A DNA stretch of 60,000 bases from the NCBI RefSeq assembly GCF_026151205.1, contig NC_087079.1:1392028-1452027 (forward strand), written 5' to 3'. The notes under the pieces were generated by a model. It was not told where the DNA came from. It made no database searches and worked only from the letters and a program-made list of their open reading frames with translations. Position 1 is the stretch's first letter, and every line of letters starts with the position of its first letter. Positions 1-9,561 of this stretch are shown here, in pieces. Position numbers and translations under genes: made by a program. This DNA is from Bolinopsis microptera (taxonomy: Eukaryota > Ctenophora > Tentaculata > Lobata > Bolinopsidae).

Positions 1-2190
1 ATCAGTGCGCCAGATTGCAAGTAGTATCTCTTTAGCCACCTCAAAACCAGCAATTACAGGAACACCCCCGGATATTGAATCAGTGCGCCAGATTGCAAGT
101 AGTATCTCTTTAGCCACCTCAAAACCAGCAATTACAGGAACACCCCCGGATATTGAATCAGTGCGCCAGATTGCAAGTAGTATCTCTTTAGCCACCTCAA
201 AACCAGCAATTACAGGAACACCCCCGGATATTGAATCAGTGCGCCAGATTGCAAGTAGTATCTCTTTAGCCACCTCAAAACCAGCAATTACAGGAACACC
301 CCCGGATATTGAATCAGTGCGCCAGATTGCAAGTAGTATCTCTTTAGCCACCTCAAAACCAGCAATTACAGGAACACCCCCGGATATTGAATCAGTGCGC
401 CAGATTGCAAGTAGTATCTCTTTAGCCACCTCAAAACCAGCAATTACAGGAACACCCCCGGATATTGAATCAGTGCGCCAGATTGCAAGTAGTATCTCTT
501 TAGCCACCTCAAAACCAGCAATTACAGGAACACCCCCGGATATTGAATCAGTGCGCCAGATTGCAAGTAGTATCTCTTTAGCCACCTCAAAACCAGCAAT
601 TACAGGAACACCCCCGGATATTGAATCAGTGCGCCAGATTGCAAGTAGTATCTCTTTAGCCACCTCAAAACCAGCAATTACAGGAACACCCCCGGATATT
701 GAATCAGTGCGCCAGATTGCAAGTAGTATCTCTTTAGCCACCTCAAAACCAGCAATTACAGGAACACCCCCGGATATTGAATCAGTGCGCCAGATTGCAA
801 GTAGTATCTCTTTAGCCACCTCAAAACCAGCAATTACAGGAACACCCCCGGATATTGAATCAGTGCGCCAGATTGCAAGTAGTATCTCTTTAGCCACCTC
901 AAAACCAGCAATTACAGGAACACCCCCGGATATTGAATCAGTGCGCCAGATTGCAAGTAGTATCTCTTTAGCCACCTCAAAACCAGCAATTACAGGAACA
1001 CCCCCGGATATTGAATCAGTGCGCCAGATTGCAAGTAGTATCTCTTTAGCCACCTCAAAACCAGCAATTACAGGAACACCCCCGGATATTGAATCAGTGC
1101 GCCAGATTGCAAGTAGTATCTCTTTAGCCACCTCAAAACCAGCAATTACAGGAACACCCCCGGATATTGAATCAGTGCGCCAGATTGCAAGTAGTATCTC
1201 TTTTAGCCACCTCAAAACCAGCAATTACAGGAACACCCCCGGATATTGAATCAGTGCGCCAGATTGCAAGTAGTATCTCTTTAGCCACCTCAAAACCAGC
1301 AATTACAGGAACACCCCCGGATATTGAATCAGTGCGCCAGATTGCAAGTAGTATCTCTTTAGCCACCTCAAAACCAGCAATTACAGGAACACCCCCGGAT
1401 ATTGAATCAGTGCGCCAGATTGCAAGTAGTATCTCTTTAGCCACCTCAAAACCAGCAATTACAGGAACACCCCCGGATATTGAATCAGTGCGCCAGATTG
1501 CAAGTAGTATCTCTTTAGCCACCTCAAAACCAGCAATTACAGGAACACCCCCGGATATTGAATCAGTGCGCCAGATTGCAAGTAGTATCTCTTTAGCCAC
1601 CTCAAAACCAGCAATTACAGGAACACCCCCGGATATTGAATCAGTGCGCCAGATTGCAAGTAGTATCTCTTTAGCCACCTCAAAACCAGCAATTACAGGA
1701 ACACCCCCGGATATTGAATCAGTGCGCCAGATTGCAAGTAGTATCTTTTTAGCCACCTCAAAACCAGCAATTACAGGAACACCCCCGGATATTGAATCAG
1801 TGCGCCAGATTGCAAGTAGTATCTCTTTAGCCACCTCAAAACCAGCAATTACAGGAACACCCCCGGATATTGAATCAGTGCGCCAGATTGCAAGTAGTAT
1901 ATCTTTAGCCACCTCAAAACCAGCAATTACAGGAACACCCCCGGATATTGAATCAGTGCGCCAGATTGCAAGTAGTATCTCTTTAGCCACCTCAAAACCA
2001 GCAATTACAGGAACACCCCCGGATATTGAATCAGTGCGCCAGATTGCAAGTAGTATCTCTTTAGCCACCTCAAAACCAGCAATTACAGGAACACCCCCGG
2101 ATATTGAATCAGTGCGCCACATTGCAAGTAGTATCTCTTTAACCACCTCAAAACCAGCAATTACAGGAGCACCCCCGGATATTGAATCAG
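1..2190. repeat. 78-bp coding minisatellite, 28 copies
   Basis: The unit starts at 5 and recurs every 78 bases up to 2112, with one extra T near 1201-1204 breaking the phase. Because 78 is 26 codons, both strands stay open. The minus strand is the biologically sensible one because it continues the reading frame of the unique sequence at 2191-2956. Copies are almost identical (single changes near 1747, 1900). The copy next to the unique sequence (2112-2190) is the most diverged, as expected at an array edge. The array runs off the left end of the window. Confidence 0.95.
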
Positions 2191-2956
2191 TTACATTTTC
2201 CTGCCACCACCTTCCAAAATCAACTAAGTCTTCCTCACACAATATCTGTTTGTCTTCCGTATCTTGTAGTTTGAGACGTTTAGTGCTAGGAAACGCAGAG
2301 AAAGTTAATATTTGGCACTTCTTCGCACATTCCTCTCCTAATACCTGTTTCATGAGTCCGTAAATCAAATTCTTCACTTTTTCTCTCTGCTTTCGTGATT
2401 TTTTAATTGCCCCTTCTAGTTCTTTTCTCTTTTCATTATAGGGACCGTTTTTCACCTCTATGATCACCACATATCTTCCTCCGAATATCGAATAGTCGTA
2501 TTTTGCTTCTCTGTTGGCGGCGTTCTTACATTCTTTACACCCCTCTCTAACATTACTGGCAACACGTAACCTGTATTGATGGTGCGTGTACTCGAACATA
2601 TGCAGAACCACTATATCCTCTTCCTCCAACCTCTCCAGACATCTGTACATCTTCACTTCTGCCTCGTAGTCGGCCAGCCTTCGTTTATCTCCTTCCACTT
2701 TCTGCTGTTCTTCTTCAGATAAACAGCCCTCTTCTTTGTCCAGGTACCAATCTATATAGGTTTGCTTGGGCGGCATGGGCACGTAGCTAAAGCCGTAGCT
2801 AAGCTCGTGATCGTGGCTATATATCAACTTTTCATTGATTTCTTTTTCTTTAGTTTTATAATCACTTATCTTTTTCAGTTCTGAAATAGAATTTTTGAGG
2901 GCACGAAAACATGATTTACAGAAGTAAAAATATGAAAACTGCTGTAACGGTTCCAT
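1172..2956 (-). CDS. NERD-like nuclease-domain protein with 26-residue repeat array (gene 1, partial)
   Basis: The minus-strand frame has about 240 unique residues and then in-frame copies of the 26-residue repeat. The unique part has a beta-strand and E-V-K signature (YVVIIEVKNG) like the PD-(D/E)XK core of NERD domains, preceded by a conserved YEAEVKMYRCLERLE helix and followed by a GRWWQENV motif. It aligns throughout with gene 2 (48286-53917), whose equivalents are YEAEVDLYKALERLE, FEVK and VWWLENV. A strong splice acceptor at 2881-2882 suggests the coding exon really begins at 2880 in phase 1, the same phase as the matching gene 2 intron, so the ATG at 2956 may not be the true start. An extra T near 1201 shifts the frame and stops the ORF at 1172; without it the frame would run off the window, where a helicase region is expected. 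The frame and similarity are seen; the nuclease role is inferred. Confidence 0.7.
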   Translation of the reverse strand: MEPLQQFSYFYFCKSCFRALKNSISELKKISDYKTKEKEINEKLIYSHDHELSYGFSYVPMPPKQTYIDWYLDKEEGCLSEEEQQKVEGDKRRLADYEAEVKMYRCLERLEEEDIVVLHMFEYTHHQYRLRVASNVREGCKECKNAANREAKYDYSIFGGRYVVIIEVKNGPYNEKRKELEGAIKKSRKQREKVKNLIYGLMKQVLGEECAKKCQILTFSAFPSTKRLKLQDTEDKQILCEEDLVDFGRWWQENVTDSISGGAPVIAGFEVVKEILLAMWRTDSISGGVPVIAGFEVAKEILLAIWRTDSISGGVPVIAGFEVAKEILLAIWRTDSISGGVPVIAGFEVAKDILLAIWRTDSISGGVPVIAGFEVAKEILLAIWRTDSISGGVPVIAGFEVAKKILLAIWRTDSISGGVPVIAGFEVAKEILLAIWRTDSISGGVPVIAGFEVAKEILLAIWRTDSISGGVPVIAGFEVAKEILLAIWRTDSISGGVPVIAGFEVAKEILLAIWRTDSISGGVPVIAGFEVAKEILLAIWRTDSISGGVPVIAGFEVAKEILLAIWRTDSISGGVPVIAGFEVAKRDTTCNLAH

Positions 2957-3816
2957 TTCACTTCATTACCAGTTGTCTGGCAGTACTATATTCAATATGA
3001 TATTTACCACAATATTCAGTTGAAGATGAGAGTAGGTGATCAGTATCTACTATCATTGTCAAAGATTTTAGATTGCGTTTCCGTCAGTAACCAAGATGGC
3101 CCTTCATATCTAGGGAAAGCATCGGGTCAGCCGAAAACAAAAATCTTCTCGCTGGGTACAGTAATAGTTCTTTAAACCCTGTTTTTGCTCAATTCTTTCC
3201 CCATTCACAATAAGGGAAACGAAACAACGTCTGCATCTGCTATGTTTAAAACACAGATAACAATCTGCTAAACAAATTACACTTATACCTTACAACAAAA
3301 TATATATTACCTTACAACAAAATAACCGAAATGTAAACAGGCTATATTCCTGTTTCGCTTTATTGTAATATACTTTATAGCGACAAGAGTGAAAAAGAAA
3401 CAAAGAAAACGGAACATACACAATTTAAGCGATCATACATTTAACAACACCAAATACCAATACTACCATTATAAAACTCTCTTCTTCCTAGCTGAATAAA
3501 GCCTACATAATCTTAGATAACTTATGAAGTTATGACCACTTCATCTAAGATAAAAATCTCCTTACGACATTAACACTATACCGCCATATAGCATTATACG
3601 GCTGCCCTGTCTCAATCACGATTCACGATCCCAACTGCTATTAACAGAATAGTTAATATATACCTCTCGAACAGCTCTGTTAAGATTAATAACCCGTCAC
3701 TTACTACATGGTCTACTTGATTAAGAATATTTCATTACAAGTAAGCTGACTACTAGCAACATAACATGATGTACTAATGTACTAATGTTCTAATCCACTC
3801 CACTCTAATACCTCAG
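2957..3816. other. AT-rich stretch without recognisable gene
   Basis: No convincing coding sequence was found on either strand. Upstream exons of gene 1 (TPR exons, by analogy with gene 2) or N-terminal syntaxin-18 exons could be expected here, but I see neither. Confidence 0.5.
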
Positions 3817-4560
3817 GTTGAACAGTACGTGAAGCCAGAAGAGGAGTTCATCACTGACGAGGATCTGGGTCTGAGTTCAGAGGAAGTGCAGATGTTGGAG
3901 ATGGAGAATGAGAGCATGTACAGTGAGCTCACCGCTCTTAGTTCAGAGGTCAGTTCAGAGGTTCAGTAGAACAGCTGGCTGTGGTCTGTGTATTATGGGG
4001 GGGGGGGGGGGGGGGGGGTGCAGATGTTGGAGATGGAGAATGAGAGCATGTACAGTGAGCTCACCGCTCTTAGTTCAGAGGTCAGTTCAGACTTCAGTAG
4101 AACAGCTGGCTGTGGTCAGTGTATTATGGGGGGGGGGGGGGGGGGGTGCAGATGTTGGAGATGGAGAATGAGAGCATGTACAGTGAGCTCACCGCTCTTA
4201 GTTCAGAGGTCAGTTCAGTGGAATAGTGGGCTGTAAACAGGCACAGCTGGCTGTGGTCTGTGTATTTCATTTGATAGATCTTGATTTTGTGTTGGCAGTT
4301 GTCACGTGATTATGATAAACACATTTCATTAGCTATATCTAAGTCTGTAACTTCTTGGTTCGATTGTAGTGTTATTTTCTAAGATTTTTGTATTTGTTTC
4401 AAATTGTCTCTGTAATATTGTGGTTATGATATATCGCAGGTACAAAATATCGAGGGAACAGTGATGGAAATATCCCGGTTACAAGAGATATTCACAGAGA
4501 AGGTACTAACACAGACAGACCAGATATTTGAACTTCATAGGACTGCCGTGGAAACAACAG
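3817..4560 (+). CDS. STX18: Syntaxin-18-like SNARE, two internal exons
   Basis: Exon 3817-3948 follows a CAG acceptor and encodes an acidic helix (EEEFITDEDLGLSSEEVQML). Exon 4440-4560 encodes VQNIEGTVMEISRLQEIFTE and continues to a phase-1 donor. The motif EISRLQEIFTEKVL is characteristic of the Qa-SNARE region of syntaxin-18, an ER-resident SNARE acting in Golgi-to-ER retrograde fusion. The end of the first exon and its donor are present three times (ends 3948, about 4080 and 4208), separated by poly-G runs, so which copy is used is open. The N-terminal domain and the C-terminal membrane-anchor exon were not found nearby. The gene is therefore partial here: fragmentary, misassembled, or carrying exons beyond the left edge. 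Confidence 0.8.
3886..4225 (+). repeat. Tandem triplication of the syntaxin-18 exon end
   Basis: Segments starting at 3886, 4018 and 4146 (spacing 132 and 128 bases) each contain the last ~63 exon bases, the donor GAG-GTCAGT and the start of the intron. The first two are each followed by a long G run (about 3996-4018 and 4130-4146). Copy 2 differs slightly after the donor. Confidence 0.9.
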
Positions 4561-5148
4561 GTTAACTTTAATTGTGTTTTATATGTACATATTTTAACTT
4601 TACTATTCTTTTCTAATTGTAAAGTGACTAATTGGTAATCAGGTTCAAAATATGGCAACATATCAGACACATAATTTCATCCATTTTTATGTTAATTATA
4701 GACTTATTTTAATTATAGACATATTTTAATTATAGACTCATTTTAATTATAGACTCATTTTAATTATAGACTCAATTAAACAATTTAGGGCATTAAAAAT
4801 ATAGATCATTAATTTAAATAACCAGATTTTAGCCGATCCGGTGTCGTAACACGTTCAGCTATTGTCTGTACTAGCCATTAATCTGGCGGTCTTTCGTAAC
4901 TGAAAGTTTTATTCGCTCCCTCTAGAAGTCTAGATAACTGGGAGTTTCACGTGCACATTTAATTAGTAATTACCATCAATATAATATCTGTGATAAAGAA
5001 AGGGTTAAAGTACTCGAAGTGTTTGAGTCCAACTAATTCCCAAAATAGTTGGACAAACAAATTGAGTACATGCTGATAAACTACTGATATAATAGAACAT
5101 ATTATTCAAGAGCCATTTTTATGAATTAGTTATTTTATTTGTTCTTAC
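4561..5148. other. Non-coding, with short AT repeat
   Basis: A short tandem repeat of the type TTTTAATTATAGAC lies at about 4690-4770. No exon matching the syntaxin-18 membrane anchor is visible, and nothing else is recognised. Confidence 0.5.
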
Positions 5149-5337
5149 CAACTCTAGAACAAATAGGATCGCCATCTGTAGGAACCCCATTTCCGTTCTG
5201 ACATGCAGCCCTCTTCCCGCCAATGTTGTAAAAGTGGCGGGAACTACATACCAACGTTATCTCTACACCGTGTTTCACTGGTAGTGGGGTTCCCAGTGCA
5301 ACTCCCTCCCACGTCATATCTTGAATCTCACAGTCAG
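5149..5337 (-). CDS. Sushi (CCP) domain exon
   Basis: On the minus strand, between a CAG acceptor and a GTAAGA donor, this exon encodes one complete CCP module. It has four cysteines in the right order (DC, LVCSS, RAACQNG, DPICS) and a glycine-rich turn. It starts and ends in phase 1, the symmetric type typical of shuffled extracellular modules. It lies 178 bases downstream of the galectin stop codon on the same strand. Its phase does not fit a direct splice from the last galectin exon, so it may belong to another, mostly unseen, secreted or membrane protein. Confidence 0.7.
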
Positions 5338-5514
5338 CTGTGTTGGGGAGTTACTGGGTTTAAGTTACTTCATTTTGTACTAATTGAATAATTTAGTTCG
5401 TCTAATTAATTATCATGATTATTCGGACGATAAATAATAAATTCATCTCATTATCTAACTGAATAACCTGGATTTAAAGAAGAATGTGCCCATTGATTCC
5501 ACACCAAACCGTTA

Positions 5515-8500
5515 CTACCTCCCCCAAAGCAAGATGAACTTAACTCCACTCAGAGAGAACCCATCACGGTACGGGAACGTTAGGCCAATAGTCTGAGGTT
5601 AATACAAGTTATAACCGCACCAAATTCAATGCCTTCACCTCAAATATATTATATTCAAATGTAATATATTTGAGGTGAACGCATCCAATTAGGGTTGATT
5701 TCCCTCTTTTTCATGTTAAACTGGTGAGCGTGATAACGCTTTCAGGCGTCCTCTAGTCTAAGTAAAAATTAAATCTGTAAAATGCGAAGGGCACTGAAAT
5801 AAGAATTTATTGTTCAAGTTGCGAAAATTCGCAACACCTAATTGTAGTCGAATGTATTTTGAATGCACCTACCTTCTCGTTCACAAATATTTCAAAGCCG
5901 TCCTGCGAGCATTTTACTTCAACCTTGAAAAGTTGACCATCCTCCAAATTTGGCAGCGTGGTAGATATTTGATTCTCATTCCAAACGTTTGAATCCTTCG
6001 TATTTAGAACTAGCTGTATCTGTAATAGTGTAATGTGTACAGTGTTCAAAATAATATTGAAAAGTCGAACTGATAGTGATAATAAGGCGGAAACTGAGTA
6101 GTGCCTAAAATGAAAGATAAAGTGGTGCTGATAAATCCTGGCATATCAAATTGATATTATAAATCTCAAATCTGAAATCTGGGTCCAATGAAAGGCATTA
6201 CTTTGAAGCGACCAACAAAACAACGAGCGAAAGTAAACCTCCTTTTTGCTAGATCTGAAACTAATATGTAACATATACATGGTGGGATCATCATCCTGCA
6301 CCAGATTTATACTGAACGCTGAAGAGAGGGCTGCAAATGTTCCGCACACTGAATAAGAGATGTTATGTTCTCTGGCTAGTAGCAAGTAGATTTTACCTCG
6401 TTAGATAAATTAAACACATTCCCAAGGATATTTTATTTTGCGTTTTGTATAATTAATTAAGTAGATACTCATAGATGTGGATACTGGTGGGGAGGTGAAA
6501 CACATTTGTTTACTTTAATAGTAAGCACATGTTCAGCGGGTTGAGGAGGTGAAACACATTTGTTTACATTTTTAGGGTAAGCACATGTTCAGCGGGTTGA
6601 AGAGATGATACACATTTTGTATTATAGAAGGCTTGTAACACTTGTAACGCTTTCTTGTTACCCCCCTTTGAAGGCCCCGAATTATTTTCTGAACGAAAGC
6701 TCAAAAATAACCGAGAAATCGACCTTCTTATTAACTCATTTTGATGACTGTTTCTGACCGAAAATTGCACGAAAAATCGATTTAGCTAGGTTTCAGAACC
6801 TATAAACACTTCCTTATCCCTCAAAATTGATGTTTTGTAGTTGATACGAGCAACAAGCAACATATGTTTTGATCCTTCGGTTCTACTCATGACCTAGGCA
6901 GTTAAGCTGAACCCGACAGATCGAGGCAATCCTCACCTTAACTGATCAAACTGGTACTTACACAATTTTCAGATATAAATGTTCTTTGCGATACGTTTAT
7001 TGCAGCTTTGCAACTTGAGTGAAGACCAGAGTACGAAAACACACAGCAGGTAAGCAACTCACTTTTGGTGACTGTTCCTCACGAACATTCTGATCCTGCA
7101 ACATATGAACAGCTAGGGAGATCGTCTCCTTAACAAATCGGACAGGTACTATCACAATTTCCAGAGCACAGCATGATAACAAAGTCAAAAGAAACACAAC
7201 GAAGGTAGGTTACCAACACCACAATATAACAATTATACTAACAACTGAATTAAATTTATTCTGACGACGGGCAGCCCTGATGTGCTCCGTCATCCTCAAC
7301 GAGCGACCACTTGTAATAGAGGTGTTATGTCATGTGACACCGATCCGTCCCATCACAAACAGGACGAGTCAGCAGATCGATATCGTGTGTTTACTTTCCT
7401 TAAATCTTTATTTGACCTTCTGTTCACATTGTTATCTCTACCACATCTCGGCTCGGCAAGGTCCGCGTGCAATATCTGCACCGCGGTAAACACGCCATGA
7501 TTACGTCATGAACTTGAAATAGTGTGATTGTTGTACTTATATAACCGTGCCCATTGCCCACGTACAATACAAACTGTTGGGGGGGGGGGGGGGGGGGGGG
7601 TTTAAGATAAACAACCGATCTTGATAGTGTGTTGGTCGCTCCTCCAACTGACTGTGATGCTAACTGTTCAATCAGGAACGAAACATTAACATTGTTTAGT
7701 TATAGCATGTTTCGGTTTAGTTGTCCAATTGCGTATTATTAAAAACATTTACTCTAATATGAGGTCGCGATTGTGAACTGAGTGAGATCCAAATGATGAA
7801 CTGTGCTTTAAGTTTACACCAACTGGAAGCAAAGGAATAATGCATATATCCATGAGTGCTGCTTTGCTTAACTTTGACAGTAAGTGTTTAAAAACAGAAT
7901 CTAGGACACGACTTCACTGACAAGAACTGTATGTTCCAGGAGGAGGCAGTATACAGGAGGACAAGCATGGTTATACCTGACAGAGTTGAAGTACTAGTTC
8001 ACCATGGTGCAATTTCGACTTCTCACATTTTCAAAAAAGAGTTAGAAATAGATGCAGCTGTTCTAGGGACTGCTTCAAAACTTTTTTCCTAGTATATTGC
8101 AACGAAGCTAAATGCAGGTAAATTCAGGTATCGAGATCACAGATAACATCGATATGGAGGTCCTGGCTGGATATCATGGTCAACAAATTTAAGACCCTGG
8201 TTGGCGACGATCTACCGTCACTAGCGAAGTGCCAGAAAGCCATGCCCGCATGCTTCGCTTCCCACCTCAACACTAGGATTGTGATTGACTGTACCGAGGT
8301 ATGATTTGAGTCCATTACCAGAACCGAATGAGCAGCTACAACTTTAGAGCTCAGACAAAATTATGAAAGTCACAGCAGATAAGTTGACGCAATATTTCGC
8401 TTTGAACGTGACCAGTGAATTGGTGTTCTCTACAGCAGTACAATTACGGCGGGGTGCGAATTGTGATGTTCAAAATTTCATTTTGTTATTGCAGCTGTAG

Positions 8501-9518
8501 CAATTGAAAATTCCTACAATCCACAGGTCCCAATTGAAGCTCCGTCCAACATTGAGTCGGGCGCCAGATGTTACAGCCATTATAAGTGTAAGTTCAGTCG
8601 ATCATACCTTTCAATAATGCTGAACCTGCAACGTAAATTACAGATCTTCTGCTTTCGTACCTCATACAATTTCCCCTGCATAATTGTTCTGTTCCATCTC
8701 CAGCTACGCACACAGCCAAGTTACTGATCGGAATTGCGCCCAGTGGGGTAATCACGTATGTCAGCCGCTGCTACCCTGGTGGCACAACCGATAAGGAAAT
8801 TGTAGTGGATAGTGCCATACTGCAGAAGCTGACTGTTGGTGACAACGTGATGGCTGACAAGGGGTTCCTCATTCACGACATTTTGCCCGAAGGTTAGTTC
8901 CAACCGTGCTACACTCGAAATATGAGATTTTTCTGAACGGGCCCCCTATAACACTAACAGTTAAAACCAACTTAAATCGTAGTATTTATATTTTTGTATG
9001 CGGATTGCGAATCACCAAAATGATGCTCCTCTGGCGAGATAACGTGCTCTGACCTATGGTTTCTAATTTCTCGTTAAGGTTTCAGCATATTACGTGTTGA
9101 AACGTCACGTAACAGTTGAGTGTATAGTGATGAATCAACGTCCGGTTAGTTAAGAATAAGCGGCATAAAAAGCGAATTAAATTTCAGGAGTTACACTAAA
9201 CATCCCAGCGGGGATGTGGGGCAAGACTCAGTTCACGCCGGAAGAAGTAGCAGCCAGCAGAAAAGTCAGCATCGCCCGCATCCACGTGGAACGCTCAATT
9301 GGCTATCTGAAGCGGTACAAGATTTTGGGAAACAAAGTTGTGGCGAAGATGTTGCCTTATCTGAGCGACATCGCATTCGTGTGTGCCCAACTTGTTAATT
9401 TGAACCCTGTTTTTTTGAGGGAAGTGGACAGTGATTTTTTAAAAATGACCTGGTCTGCTTAAATAACTAAAAAATTATGTTAATATTCTGTTCATGACTG
9501 GACGATAAGTTCCTACAA

Positions 9519-9561
<43 letters not shown>

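Noticed and set aside
5-2363. Two long plus-strand ORFs across the 78-bp array (units of VRQIASSISLATSKPAITG...)
   Set aside because: The unit length is a multiple of three, so the opposite strand stays open automatically. Only the minus strand continues into unique coding sequence with a homologue.
5149-5592. Galectin-sushi fusion protein
   Set aside because: The galectin exon ends with its own stop, and using the AG-GTAGTA donor there would join the sushi exon in the wrong phase.
6564-7500. Small ORFs in the transposon arms, including one with a signal-peptide-like start (MFLLTLLSCCALEIVIV)
   Set aside because: Each has a mirrored, differently broken copy in the other arm; no family resemblance or supporting splice sites.
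7579-7600. Homopolymer G/C runs as functional G-quadruplexes
   Set aside because: They are frequent in this window and lengths differ between arms; more likely microsatellite growth or assembly uncertainty.
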